From assembly GCF_003937945.1 (NCBI RefSeq), contig NZ_RSEC01000032.1:62001-126000 (forward strand): DNA of 64,000 bases, read 5' to 3'. Source of the stretch: Amycolatopsis eburnea. GTDB lineage: Bacteria; Actinomycetota; Actinomycetes; Mycobacteriales; Pseudonocardiaceae. The notes beneath the pieces were generated by a model. That model was not told where the DNA came from, did no database searches, and saw only the letters and a program-made list of their open reading frames with translations. Positions 49,249-57,999 of this stretch are shown here, piece by piece. Made by a program: the position numbers and the translations under genes. Numbering within the stretch: position 1 is the first letter of the stretch; each line of letters begins with the position of its first letter.

Positions 49249-50209
49249 ACTTCGCGCCCATCTCTTCGATCGCTTTGGCCAGCTCCGCCCGCAGGTCCGC
49301 CGGTTCGAGGACCTCCAGGTGCGGCCCGAAGCGCAGCAGCTCGCCGATGGCCGGTTCGCCCCGTTCCACCGGCAGCTCCACGGTGAGCCAGCCGTCCGCG
49401 TCCGGTTCGCCCGGGGCCGAGCGCAGCGCGCGGGCCCCGACCGCGCCCGCGTAGAACGGTACGAGAGCCTGCGCCCGCGGTGACAGCCGCACCACGGCCA
49501 CGCGCGGGAACATCCGGCGTTCGAACTGCTCCGACCACTCCTGCCAGTACCGCGCGAGGTCGAACCCGGCCGGCCGCTCGAACGCCTCGCCGAGGTCCTC
49601 CAGCGCCAGCACCCGCGAGATCCGGTACGTCCGGTCGGTCCCTTCGCACCGCGCCGCGAGGTACCAGTTGCCCGCCTTGAGGATCAGCCCCAGCGGCTCG
49701 ACGTCCCGCTCGACGACGCGCTGGCCCCACCGTTCGTAGCGGATCCGGATCCGGTGCGACGACCACACGGCGTCGGCGACGGCGGACAGCGTCGGCAGGC
49801 TCTCGATCCCCCGGTGCCAGCCGGGAACGTCCAGGTAGAACCGCTCGGCGACGCGCCCCGCCCGGTCCCGCAGCTCCGGCGGCAGCGCCGCGTACAGCTT
49901 GAGCTGCGCCGCCGCGAGGACCGTCCCGAGGCCCAGCTCGGCGGCGGCCACCGGCAGCCCGGCCAGCGACAGCGACTGCGCCTCTTCCTCGGTCATCCCG
50001 GTGAGCCGGGTGCGGTAGCCGTCGACCAGCCGGTAGCCGCCGGTCCGCCCGCGGTCGGCGTACACCGGGACGCCGGACGCCGACAGCGCGTCGATGTCCC
50101 GATAGATCGTGCGCACCGAGACTTCGAGCTCTTCGGCCAGCTCTTCGGCCGTCATCCGGCCGCGGTTCTGCAGCAGCAGGAGGACGGACAGGAGACGGCT
50201 CGCACGCAT
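49241..50209 (-). CDS. WYL-domain transcriptional regulator (HTH_11)
   Basis: 322 residues from ATG 50209. N-terminal DeoR-type helix-turn-helix: MRASRLLSVLLLLQNRGRMT, EELAEELEVSVRTIYRDIDA and GYRLVDGYRTRLTGM. WYL domain around residues 140-230 with VVERDVEPLGLILKAGNWYL and CEGTDRTYRISRVLALEDLG, then a C-terminal WCX region. WYL proteins sense small ligands or nucleic acids. Divergent from the DUF3224 gene with a 25-bp palindrome between; probably represses itself and that gene. Confidence 0.9.
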   Translation of the reverse strand: MRASRLLSVLLLLQNRGRMTAEELAEELEVSVRTIYRDIDALSASGVPVYADRGRTGGYRLVDGYRTRLTGMTEEEAQSLSLAGLPVAAAELGLGTVLAAAQLKLYAALPPELRDRAGRVAERFYLDVPGWHRGIESLPTLSAVADAVWSSHRIRIRYERWGQRVVERDVEPLGLILKAGNWYLAARCEGTDRTYRISRVLALEDLGEAFERPAGFDLARYWQEWSEQFERRMFPRVAVVRLSPRAQALVPFYAGAVGARALRSAPGEPDADGWLTVELPVERGEPAIGELLRFGPHLEVLEPADLRAELAKAIEEMGAKYG

Positions 50210-50228
50210 ACCCGGAATTTTGACAGAA

Positions 50229-50253
50229 ATACCTGACACAAGCTGACAGGTAT
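50229..50253. promoter_or_regulatory. palindromic operator between WYL regulator and DUF3224 gene
   Basis: ATACCTG (50229-50235) and CAGGTAT (50247-50253) form a 7-bp inverted repeat with an 11-bp centre. TGACA also occurs three times in the region (50221, 50234, 50244). Likely site for the WYL regulator. Confidence 0.55.
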
Positions 50254-50272
50254 GCCCGGCAGAGTGACTCCC

Positions 50273-50668
50273 ATGAACGGATTCAGCACGAAGAACTGGG
50301 AAGAGAAGATCGTCAGCGGCGCCGAGGGCGGCCCGCGGGTGGCCTACGCGCACGCCTCGTTCGCGTACGAAGGCGTCCTCGAGGGCGAATCGATCTGCGA
50401 CCTTCTGCTGTACTACGCGGGCGAAGGCTACGAGAGCGGCGAGACGACGTCGCCGAGCTTCGAGCGCTTCGAGGGCAAGGTCGGCGGTCGCGAAGGGACG
50501 TTCATCGTGCGCCACGAGTACACGTTCGACGCCAAGGGCATCGCGTCGACGTTCACCGTCGTCCCCGGCTCGGGCACCGGCGGGCTGGCCGGGCTGACCG
50601 GCTCCGGCACCGCCGGCGGCGCGCTGGGCGAGGACAAGGTCGGCTACACCTTCGAGTACACGTTCTAG
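50273..50668 (+). CDS. DUF3224 domain protein
   Basis: 131 residues from ATG 50273 (an ATG at 50252 overlaps the putative operator). Compact beta-barrel-like protein: FSTKNWEEKIVSGAEGGPRV, AYAHASFAYEGVLEGES, FVRHEYTFDAKGIASTFTVV and a Gly-rich late segment (GTGGLAGLTGSGTAGGAL). DUF3224 proteins are small actinobacterial proteins of unknown function, often encoded next to WYL or TetR regulators. Followed 9 bp later by the HTH_42 gene, so probably one transcript. Confidence 0.85.
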   Translation: MNGFSTKNWEEKIVSGAEGGPRVAYAHASFAYEGVLEGESICDLLLYYAGEGYESGETTSPSFERFEGKVGGREGTFIVRHEYTFDAKGIASTFTVVPGSGTGGLAGLTGSGTAGGALGEDKVGYTFEYTF

Positions 50669-50677
50669 GAGCCGCAC

Positions 50678-51775
50678 GTGGACCGCCGCCAGGTACTCGC
50701 CTACCGCATCGCCGAGCACGGCCTGCACCGCACCGCGCGGGACCTGGCCGACCTCGCCGTCGTCCGGGCCGGGCTGCAGGACAGCATGCGCGACACCGCG
50801 CTGCTCGCCCTCGTGGCCCGGCTGGACGGCGAGGTGTCCCTCGTGGACGATCCGCGGCTGGTGCTCGCCTGGACGTTGCGCGGCGCGCCGCACTTCCACC
50901 TCGGCCTCGCCGAGGTGACGCGGGCCCTCGTGCCGCTCGACGACGCGGACGCGCTCGCCCGGATGCTCTGGCAGCGCAAGGAAGTGGCGGCGACCGGCCA
51001 GGCGGCGGCCGACGTCGTCTTCACGGCGGCGGCCGCGTTGCGCAAGGTCGTCACCAAGCCGATGACGAAGGGCGCGGCGAGCACCGCGGTGACGAAGGCG
51101 CTGCCGCCGTCGTTCTCGCGGTGGTGCCGGGGGTGCGGCGCGACCCACATCCAGGAACAGCTGATGCGCATCGCGGCCCCGCACGCGGGCGTCCGCCTGG
51201 TCGCGGGTGCCTCCCCGGCGACGCTCGCCCCGCTCGAAGGACGCGGCCGGATGCGCCGCACGCCGGACCCGGCGGCCGCGACGAAGCTGGTCGAGGACTA
51301 CCTGCGGCTCAACGGCCCGGCGACCCCGGGCGAGGCGGCGGAGTTCGTCGGCACCGCGAAGGCCGTCGTGGACCGGACGTGGCCGGCGGACCTGGCCGAG
51401 GTCGAGGTGGAGGGACGGCGGAAGTACCTGCCCGCCGCCCAGCTGCCCGCCTTGGAGAACCCGCCGGAGCCCGACCCGGTGCGGCTGCTGCCCCCGCTGG
51501 ACCCCTTCGTCCAGGCCCGCGACAAGACCCTGCTGGTCCCGGATCCCGCGCGCCGCAAGGAGGTCTGGAAGATGCTGGGCAACCCCGGCGTCCTCCTCGC
51601 GGACGGCGACATCGCGGGTACCTGGCGCACGAAGGGCAGCGGCGCGAAGCTGACGTTCACGGTGACGGCGTTCGACCCCCTCCGCCCGCCGCTGCGCGAG
51701 GAGGCCGAAGCCGAAGCCGCGCGGGTCGCGGCGGCGCGGGGGTTCGAAAAGCACGCCGTCTCCTGGGTCGGCTGA
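50678..51775 (+). CDS. HTH_42 winged-helix protein (AlkZ/YcaQ-like superfamily)
   Basis: 365 residues from GTG 50678. Family features: RRQVLAYRIAEHGLHR, AVVRAGLQDSMRDTALLALV (position of the catalytic Q-x-Q/Q-x-D motif in AlkZ relatives), LVLAWTLRGAPHFH, and a late LLPPLDPFVQARDKTLLVPD. HTH_42 proteins include DNA glycosylases that unhook interstrand cross-links and resistance proteins of antibiotic producers. Whether this one has glycosylase activity cannot be told; QD without spacing differs from the QxQ motif. Confidence 0.8.
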   Translation: MDRRQVLAYRIAEHGLHRTARDLADLAVVRAGLQDSMRDTALLALVARLDGEVSLVDDPRLVLAWTLRGAPHFHLGLAEVTRALVPLDDADALARMLWQRKEVAATGQAAADVVFTAAAALRKVVTKPMTKGAASTAVTKALPPSFSRWCRGCGATHIQEQLMRIAAPHAGVRLVAGASPATLAPLEGRGRMRRTPDPAAATKLVEDYLRLNGPATPGEAAEFVGTAKAVVDRTWPADLAEVEVEGRRKYLPAAQLPALENPPEPDPVRLLPPLDPFVQARDKTLLVPDPARRKEVWKMLGNPGVLLADGDIAGTWRTKGSGAKLTFTVTAFDPLRPPLREEAEAEAARVAAARGFEKHAVSWVG

Positions 51776-51794
51776 CGCCGGTCCTCGGTCCGCC

Positions 51795-51887
51795 CCAAGC
51801 GCCCCAATGTGGCGTTCGGTGCGTCCAGCGCACCCAATGTGGCGTTCGGTGCGTTGGACGCAACCAACGCCACATTGGGGCGTTTGG
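51795..51887. repeat. family A gene-end palindrome, copy 3
   Basis: Outer arms 51795-51815 and 51867-51887: CCAAGCGCCCCAATG... pairs with ...CATTGGGGCGTTTGG, with one G-T (G-U in RNA) wobble. The inner cores differ (GCGTCCAGCGC, GCGTTGGACGC) and the ACCCAATGTGGCGTTCGG unit is repeated in direct rather than inverted orientation. Lies between the convergent HTH_42 and DUF4097 genes. Confidence 0.9.
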
Positions 51888-51897
51888 CGGCACGGAC

Positions 51898-52563
51898 TCA
51901 CCGGCTGGACGCGTCGATGTCGCCGTACGCGGTGGTCGCCTGGATGGTCAGGCCCGGCGTGCCCTCGGTGTTCTTGAGGGCGTTGCGGATCCGGCCGTAC
52001 GTCGTGCCGGCGTCGAGGGACGCGGACACGCCGGTGGCCGCGCCGACCGTGATGTCGCCGGCCTGGGTGCTCAGGACCAGGTTGCCGCGCACGGCTTCCG
52101 CGATCCGGATGTCGCCCTTGCCGGTGGTGATCTCCGCCGGGCCGGTGAGGCGCCCGACCGAGACGTCGCCGGCGTGGGCGGTGAGGCGGACGCTCGCGGC
52201 CTCGTCGATCACGACGCCGCCGTGCGCGCCTTCGACGGTGACGTCGCCGAGGCGGCCGACGCCCCGCAGCTCGACGCTCGCGGCCTTGGCCTGGACGTCG
52301 GAGCCGGCGGGCAGCGCGACGGTCACGTCGAGGGCGCCGGACGGGCCGAAGTACTGGTTCTTGACGACGCCCTCGATCCGCAGGACACCGTCGGAGAAGC
52401 CGACCTCGACCTGCGAAGCGGCCTTCACGTCCCGGCTCTTCGACGGGTCGGCGGGCAGGATCTCGACGGTGGTCTCGCCCGCCTCGGCGGCGACGAACCG
52501 GACGCGGCCGGCGGCGATGTCGAGGACGGTGGCGATCGGGGCGGGGGTGGTGAAGTTCTGCAT
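51898..52563 (-). CDS. DUF4097 beta-strand repeat protein
   Basis: 221 residues from ATG 52563 with AGGAG upstream. No signal peptide. Short repeating beta strands: LTAHAGDVSVGRLTGPAEIT, TGKGDIRIAEAVRGNLVLST, QAGDITVGAATGVS, TTYGRIRNALKN and TTAYGDIDASS, the A.GD(I/V) pattern of DUF4097 adhesin-like solenoids. In actinobacteria such proteins are widespread and cytoplasmic or surface-linked, with no known function. Confidence 0.85.
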   Translation of the reverse strand: MQNFTTPAPIATVLDIAAGRVRFVAAEAGETTVEILPADPSKSRDVKAASQVEVGFSDGVLRIEGVVKNQYFGPSGALDVTVALPAGSDVQAKAASVELRGVGRLGDVTVEGAHGGVVIDEAASVRLTAHAGDVSVGRLTGPAEITTGKGDIRIAEAVRGNLVLSTQAGDITVGAATGVSASLDAGTTYGRIRNALKNTEGTPGLTIQATTAYGDIDASSR

Positions 52564-52664
52564 CGTGGGGCTCCTGGTGTGTCGGTTTCGGTGTGTGAAG
52601 CCACCTTCGCCGGGCCCGCTGACACCGGATCGCCACCGCGCTGACACGCCCGCTGACACGCCGG

Positions 52665-53768
52665 TCAGGCGTCCACGGCCAGCCGGTACCCCCGCTTCAC
52701 CACCGTCTGGACGACCTTGCCGCCCCCGAGCGACGTCCGCAGGCGGCCGATCGCCGTCTCCACCGCGTGCTCCTCGCCGCCGCCCGGCAACGCCGAGATC
52801 AGCTCGCGGCGGGACACCACCCGGCCCGGCGACGCCGCCAGCGCCCGCAGCAGCGCCATCGGTGCCGGTGCCACCTCCCGCCAGTCACCGTCCACAATGG
52901 CCGCCTGGCCGCGCAGTTCGATTTCCCGGCCGCCCGCGGAGAACCGGGGTGACCGCGTCACCAGCGTCTCCGCCACCGTGCGGGCCAGCGCGCCGATCCG
53001 CGCGCGGTGCGGCTGGACCGTCGGCACGCCCAGCGCCGCCAGCGGCCCCGCCGTGATCGGGCCGACGCAGGCCGCCACCACCGGGCCCGACAGCGCCGTG
53101 ACCAGGCCCGGCAGCCGGCCGGTGCGGCGGGCCAGCGCCAGCAGCGACGCCACCGCCGGAGCGCTCGTGAACGGCAACGCGTGGATCGCGCCGTCCAGCA
53201 CCCCGTCCAGGAGCCGGTCCACCGGGCCCGGGTCCACCGGGCCGACCCAGCGGTACACCGAGATCTCGATGACCTCCGCGCCCGCGGCCCGCAACGTCTC
53301 CACGAAGTACGGCAGCGGCTCGCCGTGCAGCTGCACCGCGATCCGCTTGCCGGTGACGTCCGAGGACAGCAGGTGCTGCAACAGCTCCGCGTTGCTCTCC
53401 GACGCCGGCGAGTACGCCTCGGACAACCCGGCCGCCCGGATCGCCCCGGTCACCTTCGGGCCCCGGGCCAGCAGGGCGCAGCCGGAAAGGCGCGAGATCA
53501 GCGCGTCGCCGAGGCCCCAGCCTTCCGCCGCCTCGAGCCAGCCGCGGAAGCCGATGCCCGTAGTCGCCACCACCGCGTCCACCGGTGCCTCCAGCAACGC
53601 CGCCGTCGCCGAGTGCAGCTCCGTGTCGTCGGTCAGGGGCACGATCCGGATCGCCGGGCCGTAGCGCACGCTGGCCCCCTTGCGCACCAGTAGCGCGCCG
53701 AGCTCATCGGCTCGGCGCGCCGCGGTGATGCCGACCACGAAGCCGGTCAGCGGGAGAACACCGGTCAC
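52665..53768 (-). CDS. nnaR: NnaR-type nitrate assimilation regulator (HemD domain plus winged helix)
   Basis: 367 residues from GTG 53768, overlapping nirD by 4 bp. Residues 1-260 HemD-like: VVGITAARRADELGALLVRK, AVVATTGIGFRGWLEAAEGW, LLARGPKVTGAIRAAGLSEA, IAVQLHGEPLPYFVETLR, HALPFTSAPAVASLLALAR. Residues ~270-367 OmpR-like winged helix: REIELRGQAAIVDGDWREVA, LLRALAASPGRVVSRRELIS, EEHAVETAIGRLRTSLGGGK, VVKRGYRLAVD. This architecture equals Rv0260c, Streptomyces NnaR and its Mycobacterium smegmatis homologue, which activate nitrate/nitrite assimilation genes with GlnR. Last gene of the nas operon, so it may feed back on its own operon. Confidence 0.9.
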   Translation of the reverse strand: MTGVLPLTGFVVGITAARRADELGALLVRKGASVRYGPAIRIVPLTDDTELHSATAALLEAPVDAVVATTGIGFRGWLEAAEGWGLGDALISRLSGCALLARGPKVTGAIRAAGLSEAYSPASESNAELLQHLLSSDVTGKRIAVQLHGEPLPYFVETLRAAGAEVIEISVYRWVGPVDPGPVDRLLDGVLDGAIHALPFTSAPAVASLLALARRTGRLPGLVTALSGPVVAACVGPITAGPLAALGVPTVQPHRARIGALARTVAETLVTRSPRFSAGGREIELRGQAAIVDGDWREVAPAPMALLRALAASPGRVVSRRELISALPGGGEEHAVETAIGRLRTSLGGGKVVQTVVKRGYRLAVDA

Positions 53769-54106
53769 GGGCTCTCCACTTCGACCACGCCCTCTCGCAC
53801 GCGCACCTCGTACACCGGAACGGAGACGTCCTCGGCGTCCAGGCACTGTCCACTCTCGAGCGCGAACCGTTCCTTGTAGACGGGCGACGCGACGACCGGG
53901 ACCCCGCCCGCGTCCCCGACGATGCCGCGGGACAGCACCGCCGCGCCGCTGCACGGGTCCCAGTTGGACAGTGCGTACCACCGGTCGCCGGGCAGGTGGA
54001 AGATCGCCACCTGCACGCCGTCGAGCAACGCGGCGACCCCCGCGTACTCCGGCACGGCTTCGACGGGGCAGACCGCCGTCCAGGTCCGTTCGATCGACGT
54101 CGTCAT
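53765..54106 (-). CDS. nirD: assimilatory nitrite reductase small subunit
   Basis: 113 residues from ATG 54106, overlapping nirB and nnaR by 4 bp each. Rieske-like beta fold: WTAVCPVEAVPEYAGVAALL, VAIFHLPGDRWYALSNWDPC, VLSRGIVGDAGGVPVVASPV, YKERFALESGQCLDAEDVSV. The Rieske C-x-H/C-x2-H ligands are missing, as normal for NirD, which supports the large subunit without its own iron-sulfur cluster. Confidence 0.93.
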   Translation of the reverse strand: MTTSIERTWTAVCPVEAVPEYAGVAALLDGVQVAIFHLPGDRWYALSNWDPCSGAAVLSRGIVGDAGGVPVVASPVYKERFALESGQCLDAEDVSVPVYEVRVREGVVEVESP

Positions 54107-56610
54107 CGGCGCACCTCCGGGACACCCAGCATCACGGGCACTTTCTGCTCGCGCTCCGAGCGGAACGAGATCGCCGGGTCGGGGGTGCCCGGCGCGTTGA
54201 CGAACGAGGTGAACCGGGCCAGCTTCTCCGGGTCCTCCAGGACGCCCTTCCACTCGTCGGCGTAGTTGTCGACGTGCTTGGCCATCGCCGCGTCGAGGTC
54301 TTCGCAGATGCCGAGGGAGTCGTCGACGATCACCGCGCGCAGGTGGTCGAGACCGCCCTCCATCTCTTCGATCCACGGCGCCGTGCGCTGGAGCCGATCG
54401 GCGGTGCGCACGTAGAACATGAGGAACCGGTCGATCGTCCGGATCAGCGTCTCGGTGTCCACATCGGACACGAGCAGGTCGGCGTGGCGCGGGGTCGTGC
54501 CGCCGTTGCCGCCGACGTAGAGGTTCCAGCCGTTCTCCGTCGCGATGATCCCGAAGTCCTTGCTCCGCGCCTCCGCGCACTCCCGCGCGCAGCCGGAGAC
54601 CGCCGACTTGAGCTTGTGCGGCGAACGCAGCCCGCGGTAGCGCAGCTCCAGCTCGATCGCCAGCCCGACGCTGTCCTGCACGCCGTAGCGGCACCACGTC
54701 GACCCGACGCACGACTTGACCGTGCGCAGCGCCTTGCCGTAGGCGTGCCCGGACTCGAAGCCCGCGTCGACCAGCCGGCGCCAGATCTGCGGCAGCTGGT
54801 CCACAGTGGCCCCGAACAGGTCGATGCGCTGGCCGCCGGTGATCTTCGTGTACAGCCCGAAGTCGCGGGCGACCTCGCCGATCACGATCAGCTTGTCCGG
54901 CGTGATCTCGCCGCCGGGGATCCGGGGGACGACCGAGTACGTGCCGTTGCGCTGCAGGTTCGCCAGGTAGCGGTCGTTGGTGTCCTGCAACGTCATCTGC
55001 TCGCCGCCGAGCACGTGGCCGTTGCCGAGCGTGGCCAGGATCGAGGCCACCGCGGGCTTGCAGAGCGCGCAGCCGCTGCCGGTGCCGTACCGGGCGATCA
55101 GTTCGCTGAACGTGGTGATCCTGGTGGCCTGGACGATCTCGAACAGCTCCGCGCGCGACTGCGGGAAGTGCTCGCACACGGCCTTCGACTGCTCGACCCC
55201 GGCGGCGCTCAGCAGCTTGCCCAGCAGCGGGACGCACGAGCCGCACGCGGTGCCGGCGCGGGTGCACGCCTTGAGCTTGGGCACCGAGTCGCAGCCGTCT
55301 TCGTGGATCGCGCGGGTGATCGCGCCCTTGGACACCGCGTTGCACGAGCAGATCTGCGCCGCGTCCGGGAGCGCGTCGACACCGACCGCCGCGCCGCCGC
55401 CCGCCGGGGCGAGGATCGCGCCCGGCTCGGCCGGCAGCGGACGGCCGACCAGCGCGCGCAGGGTGTTGTACTCGGTCGCGTCGCCGACCAGCACGCCGCC
55501 CAGCAGCGTCTTGCCGTCGTCGGTGACCACGAGCTTCTTGTAGGTCCCGGCGACCGCGTCGTTGACGGCGACTTCCAGCGCGCCCTCGGTCGTCGCGTGC
55601 GCGTCCCCGAAGGAAGCGACGTCGACGCCCATCAGCTTGAGCTTCGTGGACGTGTCCGGCTCCGGGAACTCACCGGCGCCACCGGTGAGCTGGGCCGCGA
55701 CGATCTCGGCCATCGCGTACCCGGGCGCCACGATGCCGTACACGCGACCGTCGACCGCGGCGCACTCACCGATGGCGTAGATCGAGGGATCGCTGGTGCG
55801 GCAGGACAGGTCCGTCAGGACACCGCCGCGCGGGCCCAGTTCGAGGCCGGACTGGCGGGCGAGGTCGTCGCGCGGCCGGACGCCGGCGGAGAACACGACC
55901 AGGTCGACGTCCAGCTCGGTGCCGTTGCCCAGCTTGGCCAGCAGCCGCGAGCCGTCGGCCTCGATGGCGTCGGTCGACGTTCCCGTGTGGACGGTCACGT
56001 CGAGGTTCGTGATCAGCCGCCGCAGCAGCGAGCCGCCGCCTTCGTCGACCTGCAACGGCATCAGCCGCGGCGCCATCTCGACGACGTGCGGGGAGAGTCC
56101 CATGTCCCGCAACGCCTTCGCGGCTTCCAGGCCGAGCAGGCCACCACCGATCACGACGGCCGAGCGACGCCCGCGGCCCGGCTTGTCGACGGCCGCCGCG
56201 CGGATCGCGTCGAGGTCCTCGATGGTCCGGTAGACGAAGCAGCCGGGCAGGTCGTGGCCCGGCACCGGCGGCACGAACGGCCGCGAGCCCGTGGCCAGCA
56301 CCAGCGCGTCGTAGGCGACGACGGCGCCGGACGCCGTGGTGACCGTCTTCGCGGCCCGGTCCACCGAAACCGCCAGCTCCCCGAGCCGGAGATCCACGAA
56401 GGAGTCATCCGCGTAGTCCGAACCCGGGAGCGCCAGCGAAGCCGGGTCCCAGGTGTCCACGTAGGACGTCAGCGCCACCCGGTCGTACGCCGGGCGCGGC
56501 TCCTCGGACAGGACGACGATGTGCCAGTTGCCGGAAGGGTCTTCCGCGCGCACCGCCTCCACGAGCCGGTGGGCGACCATGCCGTGTCCGGCGACGACCA
56601 GGGTGGGCAT
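54103..56610 (-). CDS. nirB: assimilatory NAD(P)H nitrite reductase large subunit
   Basis: 835 residues from ATG 56610. FAD/NAD module (1-~400): VVAGHGMVAHRLVEAVRAED, YDALVLATGSRPFVPPVPGH and VVIGGGLLGLEAAKALRDMG. A BFD-like [2Fe-2S] domain with ICSCNAVSKGAITRAIHEDG and TRAGTACGSCVPLLGKLL, then GSGCALCKPAVASIL. The ferredoxin-like half and sirohaem/[4Fe-4S] domain (~550-790) have SCVGSTWCRYGVQDS and VSGCARECAEARSKDFGIIA (C-x5-C and C-x3-C ligands). Reduces nitrite to ammonium in the cytoplasm. Follows narK by one base and overlaps nirD. Confidence 0.95.
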   Translation of the reverse strand: MPTLVVAGHGMVAHRLVEAVRAEDPSGNWHIVVLSEEPRPAYDRVALTSYVDTWDPASLALPGSDYADDSFVDLRLGELAVSVDRAAKTVTTASGAVVAYDALVLATGSRPFVPPVPGHDLPGCFVYRTIEDLDAIRAAAVDKPGRGRRSAVVIGGGLLGLEAAKALRDMGLSPHVVEMAPRLMPLQVDEGGGSLLRRLITNLDVTVHTGTSTDAIEADGSRLLAKLGNGTELDVDLVVFSAGVRPRDDLARQSGLELGPRGGVLTDLSCRTSDPSIYAIGECAAVDGRVYGIVAPGYAMAEIVAAQLTGGAGEFPEPDTSTKLKLMGVDVASFGDAHATTEGALEVAVNDAVAGTYKKLVVTDDGKTLLGGVLVGDATEYNTLRALVGRPLPAEPGAILAPAGGGAAVGVDALPDAAQICSCNAVSKGAITRAIHEDGCDSVPKLKACTRAGTACGSCVPLLGKLLSAAGVEQSKAVCEHFPQSRAELFEIVQATRITTFSELIARYGTGSGCALCKPAVASILATLGNGHVLGGEQMTLQDTNDRYLANLQRNGTYSVVPRIPGGEITPDKLIVIGEVARDFGLYTKITGGQRIDLFGATVDQLPQIWRRLVDAGFESGHAYGKALRTVKSCVGSTWCRYGVQDSVGLAIELELRYRGLRSPHKLKSAVSGCARECAEARSKDFGIIATENGWNLYVGGNGGTTPRHADLLVSDVDTETLIRTIDRFLMFYVRTADRLQRTAPWIEEMEGGLDHLRAVIVDDSLGICEDLDAAMAKHVDNYADEWKGVLEDPEKLARFTSFVNAPGTPDPAISFRSEREQKVPVMLGVPEVRR

Positions 56611-56611
56611 C

Positions 56612-57970
56612 TCAGACCTCCGCTCCCGCGAGCGCCAGACCGCGCTCACTCGTGGGCTGTTCGGCGGGCTTGCGCAGGTAGACCGCCCAGGTGACGGCGA
56701 AGCACAGCCCGTAGAAGACGAGGAAGCCGATGAAGGCGGGGACGCCGCTCTTGGCGTCGGCGAACGACTGCCGGAAGGCGAGGTTGATGAACAGCCCGCC
56801 CTCGGCGCCGATCGCACCGGCCAGGCCGATCAGCGCGCCGGACAGGCGGCGTGCCTTGAGCAGCTCGGCCGCTTCTTCGGCGCCGTTCGAGATCGCCACC
56901 TTCGCCTTGGCGCGGAAGATCGCCGGGATCATCTTGTACGTCGAGCCGTTGCCGATGCCGGTGAGCACGAACAGCACGATGAAGGCGATCGTGAACAGCG
57001 CCAGGGACTTCGACGTCGACGCGAGGATCAGCACCACCGTGGCCAGCGCCATCCCGATGAACGTGAAGAAGGTGATCTTCCCGCCGCCGATCCGGTCTGC
57101 CAGCCAGCCGCCGGTGGGCCGCGAGAGCGAGCCGAGCAGCGGGCCGAGGAACGTCACCGCGGCCGCCTGCAGCGGGGTGCGGCCGAACTGGTTCTGCAGC
57201 ACCAGGCCGAAGGCGAAGCTGTAGCCGATGAACGAGCCGAACGTGCCGACGTAGAGGAACGACATCACCCAGGTGTGCGGGTCCTTGACGACCTCGCGCA
57301 TCGCCTTCGTATCGCCCTTCACGGTGGCCAGGTTGTCCATGTAGAAGTACGCGCACACCGCGGCGACGACGATCAGCGGGATGTAGACGTAGAGCACGAT
57401 CCGCGGCGCGGTCGCCCCCGCCGTGCCGATCACCAGGAGCCCGACCAGCTGGATCGCGGCGACGCCGAGGTTGCCGCCGCCCGCGTTGAGGCCGAGGGCC
57501 CAGCCCTTGTGCTTCTCCGGGTAGAAGGTGTTGATGTTCGTCATCGACGACGCGAAGTTGCCGCCGCCGACGCCGCCGAGGGCCGCGACCAGCAGGAACG
57601 TGCCGAGTGACGTGCCGGGGTGCAGTACCACCGCGGCCAGGATCGTCGGGATCAGCAGCAGGGCGGCGGACACGACCGTCCAGTTGCGACCGCCGAACTT
57701 CGCCACGGCGAAGGTGTAGGGCAGCCGCATCAGGCCGCCGATCAGCGTCGGCGTCGAGACGAGCAGGAACTTGTCCGCGGCGGAGAAACCGTAGTCCTTG
57801 CCCATGAACAGGACGATGACCGACCACAGTGTCCAGATCGAAAAGCCGATGTGCTCGGCGAAGACCGAGAACCAGAGGTTGCGGCGGGCGACCTGCTTGC
57901 CCGTGGACTCCCAGAACTCTTCGTCCTCGGGTTCCCAGTGCTCGATCCAGTGCTTGCCTTGGTGTGCCAC
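56612..57970 (-). CDS. narK: NarK/NasA-type nitrate/nitrite transporter (MFS)
   Basis: 452 residues. Start GTG 57970 chosen because AAGGAG lies 6 nt upstream and homologues begin close to HWIEHWEPEDEEFWESTGK; an ATG at 58003 overlapping the upstream stop would add 11 residues. Twelve helices with the nitrate-signature stretches VAALGGVGGGNFASSMTNIN and FVLTGIGNGSTYKMIPAIFR, each containing the Gly-rich NS motif of nitrate MFS porters. Imports nitrate for the reductases of this operon and may export nitrite. Confidence 0.93.
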   Translation of the reverse strand: MAHQGKHWIEHWEPEDEEFWESTGKQVARRNLWFSVFAEHIGFSIWTLWSVIVLFMGKDYGFSAADKFLLVSTPTLIGGLMRLPYTFAVAKFGGRNWTVVSAALLLIPTILAAVVLHPGTSLGTFLLVAALGGVGGGNFASSMTNINTFYPEKHKGWALGLNAGGGNLGVAAIQLVGLLVIGTAGATAPRIVLYVYIPLIVVAAVCAYFYMDNLATVKGDTKAMREVVKDPHTWVMSFLYVGTFGSFIGYSFAFGLVLQNQFGRTPLQAAAVTFLGPLLGSLSRPTGGWLADRIGGGKITFFTFIGMALATVVLILASTSKSLALFTIAFIVLFVLTGIGNGSTYKMIPAIFRAKAKVAISNGAEEAAELLKARRLSGALIGLAGAIGAEGGLFINLAFRQSFADAKSGVPAFIGFLVFYGLCFAVTWAVYLRKPAEQPTSERGLALAGAEV

Positions 57971-57999
57971 GGAGTTCTCCTTGCGACGGGTCGGGTCGG

